From assembly GCA_020631475.1 (NCBI GenBank), contig JAHDHE010000003.1, forward strand, positions 1 through 64,000: a DNA stretch of 64,000 bases, written 5' to 3'. Origin of the DNA: Tenacibaculum sp. (GTDB taxonomy: Bacteria > Bacteroidota > Bacteroidia > Flavobacteriales > Flavobacteriaceae). Shown in pieces: positions 35,913-44,936 of the stretch. Position 1 is the stretch's first letter; each line of letters begins with the position of its first letter. The notes beneath the pieces were generated by a model that saw nothing but the letters and a program-made list of their open reading frames with translations, was not told the DNA's origin and ran no database searches. Position numbers and translations under genes: made by a program.

Positions 35913-37883
35913 ATGAGAATAAGACGAGTTTCAGATTGGTTACCTACTACAAATAAGGAGGTTAAGTTAAGAGGATGGGAAGAATTAGATGTAATTCTTT
36001 TTAGTGGAGATGCATATGTAGATCATCCATCATTTGGTCCTGCAGTAATTGGACGTATATTAGAGAGTTACGGACTAAAAGTTGCAATTGTACCACAACC
36101 TAGTGTACATGATAATTTACAAGATTTTGAAAAGTTAGGGAGACCTCGTTTATTTTTCGCGGTTACTGGTGGATGTATGGATCCAATGGTAAGTAATTAT
36201 ACCGCTAGTAAACGTCGAAGAGATAAAGATGCTTATACACCAAATGGAGATAAAGGGTTTAGACCTGATTATGCAACTTCTGTGTATTCGAAAATTTTAA
36301 AAGAGAAATTTCCAGATGTTCCTGTTTTGATAGGAGGAATTGAAGCTTCGTTACGTCGAGTAACGCATTACGATTATTGGTCTGATAAACTATTGCCAAC
36401 AATTTTAGAAACTTCTAAAGCTGATATGTTGGTTTATGGAATGGGAGAACAACCTTTACGAGAAATTGTTGAGTTGTTACAAAAAGGAGTTCCATTTTCG
36501 AGTTTAAAAACTATTAAACAAACTGCCGTTTTTATTAAAGACGGAGAGAAAATTCCGAAGAATAAAAATTGGCAAGATGTTGAAATCAGTTCGCATGAAG
36601 TTTGTTTAAAAGATAAAAAAGCATACGCATCCAACTTTAAAGTAATAGAACAGGAGTCGAATAAATTATATGCGCGTCGTATTTTTCAACAAGTTGGAAA
36701 TAAAAAGTTGATGATAAATCCGCCTTTTCCAACAATGACGGAAGAGGAGATTGATGCTTCTTTCGATTTACCTTTTACACGTTTACCGCATCCAAAGTAT
36801 AACAAACGAGGACCAATTCCTGCGTTTGAAATGATTAAGTTCTCTATAAACATTCACCGTGGATGTTTTGGAGGATGTAGTTTTTGTACAATTTCTGCAC
36901 ACCAAGGAAAATTCATAGCAAGTCGTAGTCAAGAGTCTGTATTAAAAGAAGTTGATGCTGTTGCTCAGATGGATGATTTTAAAGGATATTTATCTGATAT
37001 TGGTGGACCTTCTGCAAATATGTACAAGATGAAGGGTAAAGTACAATCTATTTGTGATAAATGTGTTGCGCCGTCTTGTATTTCGCCAGTGATTTGCTCT
37101 AATTTAGACACTTCTCATAAACCACTAACCAAATTATATCAAGCTGTTGATGCTCATCCGAAAGTAAAAAAATCATTTATAGGAAGTGGAATTCGACACG
37201 ATATGTTAGTGCCAGAGTTTAATAAAAACGCAGATCCGAGAGAGTTAGATGCATATACCGAAGAGGTAATGACGAATCATGTTTCTGGACGTTTAAAAGT
37301 AGCTCCAGAACATACTTCTGATCCTGTTTTAAAACTAATGCGTAAACCATCATTTAAATATTTTCATATGTTTAAAGATAGATTTGACCGTATTAATATA
37401 AAGAAGAAATTAAAGCTACAATTAATACCATATTTTATATCGAGTCATCCAGCTTGTGAAAAAGAAGATATGGCAAATTTAGCTGCTGAAACCAAAGATA
37501 TGGGCTTTCAGTTAGAGCAAGTACAAGGGTTTACACCAACACCTATGACGGTTGCTACGGTGATTTATTATAGTGGGTATCATCCATATACTTTAAAACC
37601 AACTAAAACTCCTAAGACAGCTAAAGAAAAAGAAGAGCAACATCGTTTTTTCTTTTGGTATAAAAAGGAAAATAGAAAATGGATTAAAGATACGCTTACC
37701 AAAGTTGGACGTAATGATCTACTAAAAAAGTTATTACCTGAAGATAATTCATGGAAGAAAAATAAAGCAGGAAAAGCTAAAAATACTTTTGACGATACGG
37801 TGACTGCTTTTAACCCGAAATCAAGAAACTCACGAAATAGATCTAAAAGTAAAACCACAGGTTTTAAAAAGAAAAGAAGGTAG
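35913..37883 (+). CDS. YgiQ family radical SAM protein
   Basis: This 656-residue protein contains an N-terminal B12-binding-like region ('FGPAVIGRILESYG') and a radical-SAM core with the 4Fe-4S ligands in 'GCFGGCSFCTISAHQG' (CxxxCxxC). A second Cys cluster 'CDKCVAPSCISPVICSN' follows, and the tail is very basic. The YgiQ family is widespread but its reaction is not established. The start MRIRRVSDWLPTT (35913) is preferred over upstream codons that overlap the promoter. A basic, disordered C-terminus (about 600-656) could bind nucleic acid. Confidence 0.9.
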   Translation: MRIRRVSDWLPTTNKEVKLRGWEELDVILFSGDAYVDHPSFGPAVIGRILESYGLKVAIVPQPSVHDNLQDFEKLGRPRLFFAVTGGCMDPMVSNYTASKRRRDKDAYTPNGDKGFRPDYATSVYSKILKEKFPDVPVLIGGIEASLRRVTHYDYWSDKLLPTILETSKADMLVYGMGEQPLREIVELLQKGVPFSSLKTIKQTAVFIKDGEKIPKNKNWQDVEISSHEVCLKDKKAYASNFKVIEQESNKLYARRIFQQVGNKKLMINPPFPTMTEEEIDASFDLPFTRLPHPKYNKRGPIPAFEMIKFSINIHRGCFGGCSFCTISAHQGKFIASRSQESVLKEVDAVAQMDDFKGYLSDIGGPSANMYKMKGKVQSICDKCVAPSCISPVICSNLDTSHKPLTKLYQAVDAHPKVKKSFIGSGIRHDMLVPEFNKNADPRELDAYTEEVMTNHVSGRLKVAPEHTSDPVLKLMRKPSFKYFHMFKDRFDRINIKKKLKLQLIPYFISSHPACEKEDMANLAAETKDMGFQLEQVQGFTPTPMTVATVIYYSGYHPYTLKPTKTPKTAKEKEEQHRFFFWYKKENRKWIKDTLTKVGRNDLLKKLLPEDNSWKKNKAGKAKNTFDDTVTAFNPKSRNSRNRSKSKTTGFKKKRR

Positions 37884-37905
37884 TTTATATTAACATCTCA
37901 TAAAG

Positions 37906-37949
37906 AAAACGAGTAAAGCCAAATTTTTATACTTGGCTTTACTCGTTTT
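37906..37949. terminator. Two-way terminator
   Basis: A 17-bp perfect stem AAAACGAGTAAAGCCAA / TTGGCTTTACTCGTTTT with a 10-base loop lies between the converging YgiQ and CPBP genes and can stop both. Confidence 0.9.
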
Positions 37950-37954
37950 AGCTA

Positions 37955-38605
37955 TCACATCATTCCATAGTACAGATAAATCACAAAAACGGTATCAACA
38001 AATCCGTGAACAGCTACATTAAACCATAAATCATTCTTTTTAAAATGAAAAATAACAGCTAAAAGCATTCCGGTAATACCAGATAAAAGCTGTCCACTTA
38101 TTCCTTGGTAGGCATGAACGTAACCAAAAAGAATTCCTAAAAGAAGAATATTAAAAATAAGACTTAGGGTACTTGAACCAAAAAACTTAGTAAATTGTCT
38201 CATTAAATAACCTCTAAATACTATTTCTTCACCAAACGCAGCCGATGCCCAAATGTAACCAAGTAAACTTATGCATGCAGTTAAGTTTCCTTTATAAGGA
38301 TCAAATACAGAAAGATCAATAGGTTGTTCAGTAAGATAAGTAATACCTGGTAGCATTATATAGCTATAAAACAGAAAAATTGCTGCACCAACTAACGGAG
38401 CTATGATTAATAAGTTTTTTAGATTGAATTTTTCTCGTTGAAACCCTAAAGATTTAAAGAGGTCTTTTTTATATTCTATAGCACTTGCTATTAAAATTAT
38501 AATGGCTCCTATAATCATTTGAAAATTTCCTGATAAGTATAAAATACAGCAAATAACAATAGTAATTATTGGTGTTAAATTTGAAATTAAAAAGGCTTTT
38601 TTCAT
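37955..38605 (-). CDS. CPBP family intramembrane metalloprotease
   Basis: This 216-residue protein has six or so transmembrane helices. The CPBP/Abi (CAAX protease-like) motifs are in order: EExxxR in 'GEEIVFRGYL', FxxxH in 'FGYVHAYQG' and His in 'VAVHGFVD'. Bacterial members include bacteriocin self-immunity proteins, but the function here is unknown. It lies 115 bases after the LytTR gene and may be transcribed separately. Confidence 0.9.
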   Translation of the reverse strand: MKKAFLISNLTPIITIVICCILYLSGNFQMIIGAIIILIASAIEYKKDLFKSLGFQREKFNLKNLLIIAPLVGAAIFLFYSYIMLPGITYLTEQPIDLSVFDPYKGNLTACISLLGYIWASAAFGEEIVFRGYLMRQFTKFFGSSTLSLIFNILLLGILFGYVHAYQGISGQLLSGITGMLLAVIFHFKKNDLWFNVAVHGFVDTVFVIYLYYGMM

Positions 38606-38720
38606 TGTTTATTCGTTTTAAATTTTAAACAAAGTAAAAACGATAAAGCAATAAAAACGCCAATATATAGCTTGTTTTTACCGAATGGTATCAAAATAAT
38701 TACTGAATAGTTTATGTATT

Positions 38721-39548
38721 TCAAGTCTTACTTTCAAACCAATTCATAAAAGCTTGTTTTTTGTGTCTACTAATATTTATTTGCAAAGATTCCTTATTTG
38801 GAATTGTAGGTTTTAATAGTAATGATAATTTTCCGTTTTCTATAGATTGTATTTGTTCTATCGAGCGAAGATGAATTATAGTTTGTCTATTAGTTCTAAA
38901 AAAACTTTGTTCATTTACTTTACTTTCAATTTCGTTTAAAGTGAAATCTGTCATAATTAAAGTACCATCTGTTTTTACAATGTATACAATTTTGTTTTCA
39001 CTATATATAAAAGCTATTTCAGAATGTTTAACCAATGTTATTTTTCCACTTTGTTGTACTTTAAGTACCCCTTGAATAGAGTTAAGTTTATGCAGTTTGT
39101 ATATGTCAGATGAAAATAAAAGAGAAATTAGTATAGTGTCTATTAATAAAGAAACTAAAAGTCCATTTAATAGATAGTAAAAGTTATAATCTACTTTCCC
39201 ATTAACCAAAAAGTTTGAAATATAATAAAAAGGAATATAAAATATAGTAATGTAACCTAAAGTTGAAAATAAGAAAAACAATAATGCTTTTGAATTAATT
39301 TTTTCAGAAAAGTATTTACGTTTAAAGTATTTAAAATTAAAATATGAAATAATAATAGCAACACTACCACCAATAATAGAAGCAATAATTGGAATTATAG
39401 GAAATTGATAGTTTCTATTAAATGGAAAGTTTTCTGGTGTAGTAAAGTGATTAATAATAATAGAAAACACTATAATAAAAAAGCTATTTTTAATCCAGTA
39501 ATTTGAAAGATTAATGTTTTGTTTAAAAAAAAGATGTATTGTTTTCAT
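38721..39548 (-). CDS. LytTR regulator with four membrane helices
   Basis: This 275-residue protein has about four transmembrane helices in residues 20-155, then a LytTR DNA-binding domain (about 175-275) with 'HSEIAFIYSENKIVYIV' and 'FFRTNRQTIIHLRSIEQI'. It is a one-component membrane-bound transcription factor, with no response-regulator receiver domain. The ATG at 39548 is used rather than the preceding TTG. It closes a run of closely spaced genes beginning with the ABA4-like gene and may regulate them. Confidence 0.88.
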   Translation of the reverse strand: MKTIHLFFKQNINLSNYWIKNSFFIIVFSIIINHFTTPENFPFNRNYQFPIIPIIASIIGGSVAIIISYFNFKYFKRKYFSEKINSKALLFFLFSTLGYITIFYIPFYYISNFLVNGKVDYNFYYLLNGLLVSLLIDTILISLLFSSDIYKLHKLNSIQGVLKVQQSGKITLVKHSEIAFIYSENKIVYIVKTDGTLIMTDFTLNEIESKVNEQSFFRTNRQTIIHLRSIEQIQSIENGKLSLLLKPTIPNKESLQINISRHKKQAFMNWFESKT

Positions 39549-39575
39549 CAAGAGCTTTAATATGTTGTTTTAGTT

Positions 39576-40439
39576 TTATAACGCTATCATTTTAATAAAT
39601 TCTTCTACGTACCTATCTTCATAATCATAAATAGCCATAATATGTTTACTTTCAATATCCCAAAACTTAGTATTAGTTTTATTTGCAGCATTATAAATAT
39701 TCCTTCCTAGTTGGTAAGGAACTTGAACGTCGGATTTACTATGTAAAATTAAAGTTGGAATCTTTAAGTTCTTTATTTCTTCTTCAGCAGGGAAATCGTT
39801 GTTCATTATTAATGGAACTATCCATTTAAAGTTTTCTAATTTTAGCATTCTTGCATATACTTTCCCAATATCTGGAAAGGAACTAAAGGTTCCTTCTAAG
39901 ATTAAACCTTTTACTTTTTCTTGTCTTTGACTAGCAGTCATTGTAGCAAAAGCTCCACCTAACGATTGTCCCCAAATTATAATAGGTTTTCCCTTAATAT
40001 CATTCATTTCTGTAACTTTATCAAAAATAAATAAAGCATCCTTTTTCAAAATCAAGGAGTTATTTGCTTCTCCAGTTGATTTTCCAAAGTTTCTACGCTC
40101 AAAACTAAATATTTGGAAACCTTTTTTTAAAAGAGGTTTGTAAGATTTTTGAATAGAAGACATTAAATGCATTCCCTTACCAGAATAATGGAAAATTGTT
40201 CCTATTGTCTCAATTGAATCTGGTTTAAAGAGAACCCCATGTAATTTTACGTCTTTATCTACATTAAAATAAAACTCTTGATAATTTAATTTTGATGTAA
40301 ATTCAATGTAATGAGTTCCATTCATTTTATAAATCATTTGATCTGAAAATCTTGAAAATCGAAGAAATAAAATGGTTAAAACTAATATAGAGATAATTAT
40401 AAGTGTTAACCATTTTGCAATTTTTAAAACCTTGTTCAT
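39576..40439 (-). CDS. Alpha/beta hydrolase, membrane-anchored
   Basis: This 287-residue protein has one N-terminal transmembrane helix (about 8-28) and an alpha/beta-hydrolase fold. The nucleophile is Ser159 in 'IIWGQSLGGA', followed by an acid in 'LILHSKSDVQVPY' and His in 'ESKHIMAIYDY'. It resembles BEM46-like membrane-anchored hydrolases. Substrate unknown. It lies between S41-TPR and LytTR genes (gaps 11 and 27 bases). Confidence 0.87.
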   Translation of the reverse strand: MNKVLKIAKWLTLIIISILVLTILFLRFSRFSDQMIYKMNGTHYIEFTSKLNYQEFYFNVDKDVKLHGVLFKPDSIETIGTIFHYSGKGMHLMSSIQKSYKPLLKKGFQIFSFERRNFGKSTGEANNSLILKKDALFIFDKVTEMNDIKGKPIIIWGQSLGGAFATMTASQRQEKVKGLILEGTFSSFPDIGKVYARMLKLENFKWIVPLIMNNDFPAEEEIKNLKIPTLILHSKSDVQVPYQLGRNIYNAANKTNTKFWDIESKHIMAIYDYEDRYVEEFIKMIAL

Positions 40440-40450
40440 AGAATGTCTTT

Positions 40451-42091
40451 TTACTTAATAGTGTTTAGGGTTTTCATAGCAAATTTTCCCACTTTTCCAT
40501 TAGAATTTATAGATATTGTTTTATTAAGTAAACTTTTAGCTTTCTCTTTATTACCAATTTTTAAATAAGCTTTTCCTAAATTTAAATAAGCATTAGCAGA
40601 GTTAGGAAAAAGCTGAGTAATAAATGAAAATATTTGAATCGCAGCTTGCTCTTGTTTAACACTTAGCATACGATGAGCAGACTTACTTAACTCCGCTTCA
40701 AAATCAATGAATTTATATCGAGGATCTTTTACCATTTTTATAACTTCTGTAGCTAATTTTTGAGGGTCTCCAGCCATATATAATTCTCTTATATATTCTA
40801 ATGGGTTTATTTTAAAATCTTTTCCTGAAAATGTTAATGCAGCATTTAAAACAGGATCTTGATTAGATGCATACTCTGAAAAACTCATTTCAATTGGAAT
40901 TTGAGGAGCTAACCATTCAGCGTATTCCCATGTTGGTTTCCCCTGCCACCAAGCATAAGATAATTGAATAGTAAGATTACTATTAGGTAAAGTTACAGGA
41001 CGTGCATCTCCCCAAAAATTCACGTTTTCGGCAGTTGGCTCACCCACAAAAATAGCATTCGTATAGTTGTGTAATTCATTAACTAAATTTTGAGCAGCAG
41101 AGTAAGTGCGTTTACCAATAATTACATACAAACTACCAATTTTATTAATTTTCTTAGTTTCAATAATTCCTGTGATAACATCTTTATTTAGGTAACTATT
41201 TCCGCCACCATTTAAACGAACATCAATAATTAATTTTTCAACATTGTTGTTTTCAACAAAATCAAAAACACGTTTATAAAAATCTTTTGTGTTCTCTTTA
41301 GGATTATTAGCAACTCTACTATGTCTTACATACACGGTTTTTTTATTCGCTAAATATTCGAAGAAATAAACTTTATCAAGATTTTTCAGATACAATGGAG
41401 TAAAAGATTGATCTCTTGCATCTAGCCAATTTTCATTTTGACGAACATACCCACGATGGGTAGGCATATTTTCTCCTTTTTTCATAACTTCGAAAGAGTG
41501 TGCGAAAACTTTGCCTTTTTTTTCTAAAGTAAGTGTAACTTTATTTTGAAGAGTTTTTGTAATTTTTTGAGCATGTAATATTTCAGGAAGCCTTAAATTG
41601 TTAATTCCGTAAGCTTTAAAATATTGTGAGTTTTCTGATTCTACTGTTGGCTCAATTGTTTTTAAAGCTTTTAAAATGGGTGTTTTTTCTATAGCTATAA
41701 CTTTTGCTCCAATTGCTTTAGCGTACTTTTTATGTGTTCCTTGTATATACACTCCATCTTTAAACTGATATAAATTGAAAGGTAATTGTGAGAATTTATA
41801 TGATTTTTGGTTAAAACTAACATAACTATGCCCGTATTTAAATAAAGATACAAGTCGAGAAAAACCAACAACTACTTCGTGTTGTGTTAAATTAGGAATG
41901 TCTTTATAAAGTGATTTTACCTCGGTATCAAAAACATTTTTGGTTGTTTTTACAAAAAGATGTGAGTAATCTTTATGCACTGTTTTTTGAAAAAAACGAA
42001 GATCATTTTGCCATTGTTTTGAAGTTAATTTTTCTTGTGCTGATAATTGAAAGAAAAATAATAGACTAAGTATTAAAAATATTTTTTTCAT
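40451..42091 (-). CDS. S41-like peptidase with C-terminal TPR
   Basis: This 546-residue secreted protein has a signal peptide (MKKIFLILSLLFFFQLSAQ). An S41/tail-specific protease-like core covers about 30-415, with 'IIDVRLNGGGNSY' and a Ser in 'GKRTYSAAQNLV'. A classical PDZ is not clear. Two TPR-type repeats ('NAYLNLGKAYLKIGNKEKA') end the protein. Similar C-terminal processing domains without PDZ occur in Bacteroidota surface proteins. It is the third gene of a probable operon. Confidence 0.85.
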   Translation of the reverse strand: MKKIFLILSLLFFFQLSAQEKLTSKQWQNDLRFFQKTVHKDYSHLFVKTTKNVFDTEVKSLYKDIPNLTQHEVVVGFSRLVSLFKYGHSYVSFNQKSYKFSQLPFNLYQFKDGVYIQGTHKKYAKAIGAKVIAIEKTPILKALKTIEPTVESENSQYFKAYGINNLRLPEILHAQKITKTLQNKVTLTLEKKGKVFAHSFEVMKKGENMPTHRGYVRQNENWLDARDQSFTPLYLKNLDKVYFFEYLANKKTVYVRHSRVANNPKENTKDFYKRVFDFVENNNVEKLIIDVRLNGGGNSYLNKDVITGIIETKKINKIGSLYVIIGKRTYSAAQNLVNELHNYTNAIFVGEPTAENVNFWGDARPVTLPNSNLTIQLSYAWWQGKPTWEYAEWLAPQIPIEMSFSEYASNQDPVLNAALTFSGKDFKINPLEYIRELYMAGDPQKLATEVIKMVKDPRYKFIDFEAELSKSAHRMLSVKQEQAAIQIFSFITQLFPNSANAYLNLGKAYLKIGNKEKAKSLLNKTISINSNGKVGKFAMKTLNTIK

Positions 42092-42126
42092 AATAATGTA
42101 GTTGATTTTTTTTGATAAAGTATATT

Positions 42127-42924
42127 TTACAAACTGATAAGAGGAATTGCTTGTTTAGCTTGATAAAAAGTATATCCAATCCATGAAGCATAAATTAATC
42201 CAAAACAGCCTACAGTAATAATTTGAAATTTGTTAGTAGCTTTCCATTTATTTGATAACCATAACGCAAAAATCGGAATTATTTGTAGTCCATGTAATCC
42301 AAAAAAATGAGCAATTCTTAAATCTCCAGCAATCGTACTCCAATTAACTAAAGGTAACCCTGCACCTCCATCTGCTATTCCAACATTATGAGACATTTGG
42401 TTTATCATTTGCTGACCTATCCAGCTACCAACAACTATAATTATCCATCCTAATAATATTGCAAATTGAATTGACTTTGTGGTTTTTAATTTTAATCTAA
42501 TTGTTTCGAAAATAAATAAAAGCATAATCAAAACATTGATTAGAATCATTAGCCCCATTCCAGCAAATAAAAGAGCATCAAAATTTGTGTTTTTATTATA
42601 ATGTGATTGAACTCCTCTTGAAGCTTGATAAATAATAATACCAAACTCAATTAACAATGTCCATGAAACGATATTATTAAGTATGTTTTTCTTTCTTTTA
42701 GAAAAAGGATATAAAGTTATGAAGTATCCAAAAGTTAAGATATAAATCCCTCCTGATATTGAAAATTTTAAAGGCTTAGTCCACACGTTAGCACCCATTA
42801 AAGTTCTGTCATCTATAAAAAGACCTATTAAAGATATAAGACCAAAAACGAAATGAATTAAAACAATTGTATATAATATTGGACTCTGTTTTTTTACGGT
42901 GTTAAATATTTTTTTTAAGAACAT
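42127..42924 (-). CDS. Polytopic membrane protein, family not recognised
   Basis: This 265-residue protein has about seven hydrophobic segments (around 17-37, 53-75, 85-105, 120-142, 153-172, 206-224, 232-254). Conserved-looking polar features in or near the helices are 'QASRGVQSHYN', 'SWIGQQMINQMSHN' and 'IAHFFGLHGLQIIP', rich in His, so metal or cofactor binding is possible but speculative. It overlaps the ABA4-like gene upstream by 10 bases. Confidence 0.7.
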   Translation of the reverse strand: MFLKKIFNTVKKQSPILYTIVLIHFVFGLISLIGLFIDDRTLMGANVWTKPLKFSISGGIYILTFGYFITLYPFSKRKKNILNNIVSWTLLIEFGIIIYQASRGVQSHYNKNTNFDALLFAGMGLMILINVLIMLLFIFETIRLKLKTTKSIQFAILLGWIIIVVGSWIGQQMINQMSHNVGIADGGAGLPLVNWSTIAGDLRIAHFFGLHGLQIIPIFALWLSNKWKATNKFQIITVGCFGLIYASWIGYTFYQAKQAIPLISL

Positions 42925-43346
42925 TGTATCTTATTTTGTTTAGTTATTTTGATAATGAAAAAAAGAAGGAAACCAATAGGTCCAAACATAAATGTTAAGA
43001 AAAGACAAGGAGCGATTATTAATTGATGAATATTTAGTTTTTTGGATGCATTAAGCATCCACATACCTATAATAAGATCGAAAGCTAAGTAGTGGATCCA
43101 ACCAGCTAAAACTGCATTTTCTTTTGTAAATAATTTCATAACAGAAGTAAGACTTCCAAAATCTGGCATACCATTAATTTTGATAGATAGAAATATGTAT
43201 ATGGCATAAATAAATGATAATATCAATGGGATTATCTTAAAGTTTATTAGATACTTAGTTACTTTCCATTTTGGTAAAAAGATCATCAAAATCCACATTA
43301 GTGTCGTAATTAAACCTGCTATAGAGAAAACTTGTGTAGGTGTCAT
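42915..43346 (-). CDS. ABA4-like (DUF4281) membrane protein
   Basis: This 143-residue protein has four predicted helices. The block 'AVLAGWIHYLAFDLIIGMWM' (20 residues) and the ending 'FLTFMFGPIGFLLFFI' match the ABA4-like/DUF4281 family. The plant founder ABA4 takes part in neoxanthin (carotenoid) formation; the bacterial role is unknown. It is the first gene of the five-gene run on the minus strand and overlaps the next gene by 10 bases. Confidence 0.82.
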   Translation of the reverse strand: MTPTQVFSIAGLITTLMWILMIFLPKWKVTKYLINFKIIPLILSFIYAIYIFLSIKINGMPDFGSLTSVMKLFTKENAVLAGWIHYLAFDLIIGMWMLNASKKLNIHQLIIAPCLFLTFMFGPIGFLLFFIIKITKQNKIQCS

Positions 43347-43522
43347 GTCTTTTTTTGATTTTTATATTTATAAAATGTTGTTATAAAGAGTTCAATTATT
43401 GAAGTAAATACATTTTTAATAGTTCAATCATTTCTATAATTAATTTAAGAATCATTTTTATCATAAGAGCTGGTATTTTGTTTTACAACATCAAAACTAA
43501 TGAGAGATACGTCTTTGAAAAT

Positions 43523-43604
43523 TACACTTAAGTGTAGTTTTTATAAATGAGTAGATTTCCTATAACTATATTTTTTATTTTTACAACTACTCTTTAGGGT
43601 AGTT
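43523..43604. promoter_or_regulatory. Palindrome and terminator-like hairpin before luxR gene
   Basis: TACACTTAAGTGTA (43523-43536) is a perfect 14-base palindrome. Downstream, AACTACTC-TTTA-GGGTAGTT (43585-43604) makes an 8-bp stem and is followed by seven Ts, 48 bases before the LuxR-type gene. The first may be an operator, the second an attenuator. The rest of this 305-base gap (43347-43651) is A/T-rich without features. Confidence 0.5.
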
Positions 43605-43651
43605 TTTTTAGAAATAGTATTTTTACCAAGTAATGAAGATTTAAAATTTAT

Positions 43652-44410
43652 ATGGCTAATGTTAATTCTTTTTTTAACTCTAAGAATACAGTCAGAGAGT
43701 TAACAAAAAATGTAATAGATCAAACAAGTAATTATATTGAGGCTATAAAAGCCTTTTCAAGGACTACTTACAGTAGTCTTTATGTTATTGATTATGAGAA
43801 AAAAGGATTTGATTATGTTTCAGATAACCCTTTGTTTTTATGTGGTCATTCTCCTGAAGAAGTTGAAGAAATGGGCTACGAGTATTATTTTAAATATGTA
43901 CCTGAAGAAGATTTAGACTTATTGTTAACAATAAATACTGTTGGGTTTGATTTTTATGAAGCAATACCTATAGAAGAGCGTAAAGATTATACGATATCGT
44001 ATGATTTTCTTTTAAAAACAAAAGAGGGGAAATCTATTTTAATTAATCAAAAACTAACTCCCATGTTTTTGAATGAAGAAGGAAAAGTATGGAAAGCTCT
44101 TTGTGTTGTTTCATTGTCAACCAAATCAAATTCGGGTAACATAACGATTTACAAAAATGGAAGTAATGTAATTTCTGAATATGATTTAAAAGCGAATCAT
44201 TGGAGAACTTTAGAAAAAGTAAAACTGACTAATAGAGAAAAAGAAATAATACAATATTCTATAAGAGGTTATTCTATTAAAGAAATTGCAGAAAAAATAT
44301 TTGTATCACCAGATACTGTTAAATTTCATCGAAAAAAACTTTTTGAAAAATTAGATGTTACCAATATAAGTGAAGCTATTAGATATGTAACCAATAATAA
44401 ATTGTTGTAG
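43652..44410 (+). CDS. PAS-like LuxR family regulator
   Basis: This 252-residue regulator has an N-terminal PAS-like sensor (about 35-150, 'SSLYVIDYEKKGFDYVSDNP', then 'GHSPEEVEEMGYEY') and a C-terminal LuxR helix-turn-helix (about 188-252: 'KLTNREKEIIQYSIRGYSIK', 'FVSPDTVKFHRKKLFEKL'). No membrane segment or signal is present, so it acts in the cytosol. It is divergent from the five-gene run starting with the ABA4-like gene (305-base gap), a likely target. Ligand unknown. Confidence 0.88.
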   Translation: MANVNSFFNSKNTVRELTKNVIDQTSNYIEAIKAFSRTTYSSLYVIDYEKKGFDYVSDNPLFLCGHSPEEVEEMGYEYYFKYVPEEDLDLLLTINTVGFDFYEAIPIEERKDYTISYDFLLKTKEGKSILINQKLTPMFLNEEGKVWKALCVVSLSTKSNSGNITIYKNGSNVISEYDLKANHWRTLEKVKLTNREKEIIQYSIRGYSIKEIAEKIFVSPDTVKFHRKKLFEKLDVTNISEAIRYVTNNKLL

Positions 44411-44411
44411 T

Positions 44412-44864
44412 TTAATTACCATTTTCTTCTAACCTAAGCTCTTTCCATTTAAAGCTTCCATGATTAACAATTGACTGGAAATCTTTATGAATTTGATCAA
44501 TATAATCAGGGTCGTTTTTATCTTGTTCAGTAGCAAGTTTGGTTTTTAATTCAAGTTCTTTTAAACGACCGCGTGTTTCACCATAAATAACCCATAATTC
44601 TTTGTGGTTGTAAAACCCGTCACAAGCAGCAAATATTGTACTAGATGCACTAAAAAATAGCGTTAAAATTTTAATAATAGTTCTATATTCTTTAAAGTCA
44701 TCACCTACTGCAACTAAAAAAGTAATTAAAGCAGATGAAATAGCAATACTTATATAAATTCGAAATGAGTTTTTCTTGTTTCTTTTAGCTCGACTAGATG
44801 AAAATTCAATCATTTTTGAAATTTCTTGTTGTAAAATTTCAAATCGAGAAAGTGTTTTATTCAT
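44412..44864 (-). CDS. SLATT/DUF4231-like two-helix membrane protein
   Basis: This 150-residue protein has a helical basic start, two hydrophobic helices (about 38-54 and 64-80), and a helical tail with 'HKELWVIYGETRGRLKEL', a pattern seen in DUF4231/SLATT proteins ('NpxELW..Y..t...L'). In their known contexts SLATT proteins are effectors of nucleotide-signalling defence systems, thought to form pores; here no sensor, cyclase or SMODS gene is adjacent. It ends one base from the stop of the LuxR gene (convergent). The family call is from pattern memory. Confidence 0.65.
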   Translation of the reverse strand: MNKTLSRFEILQQEISKMIEFSSSRAKRNKKNSFRIYISIAISSALITFLVAVGDDFKEYRTIIKILTLFFSASSTIFAACDGFYNHKELWVIYGETRGRLKELELKTKLATEQDKNDPDYIDQIHKDFQSIVNHGSFKWKELRLEENGN

Positions 44865-44936
44865 AGCTAATTAATTCTTTTTCAAACATATTTAAAAAAA
44901 GAAAAAGAACAAAATAAAAAGTTAAAGTTTTGTAGA

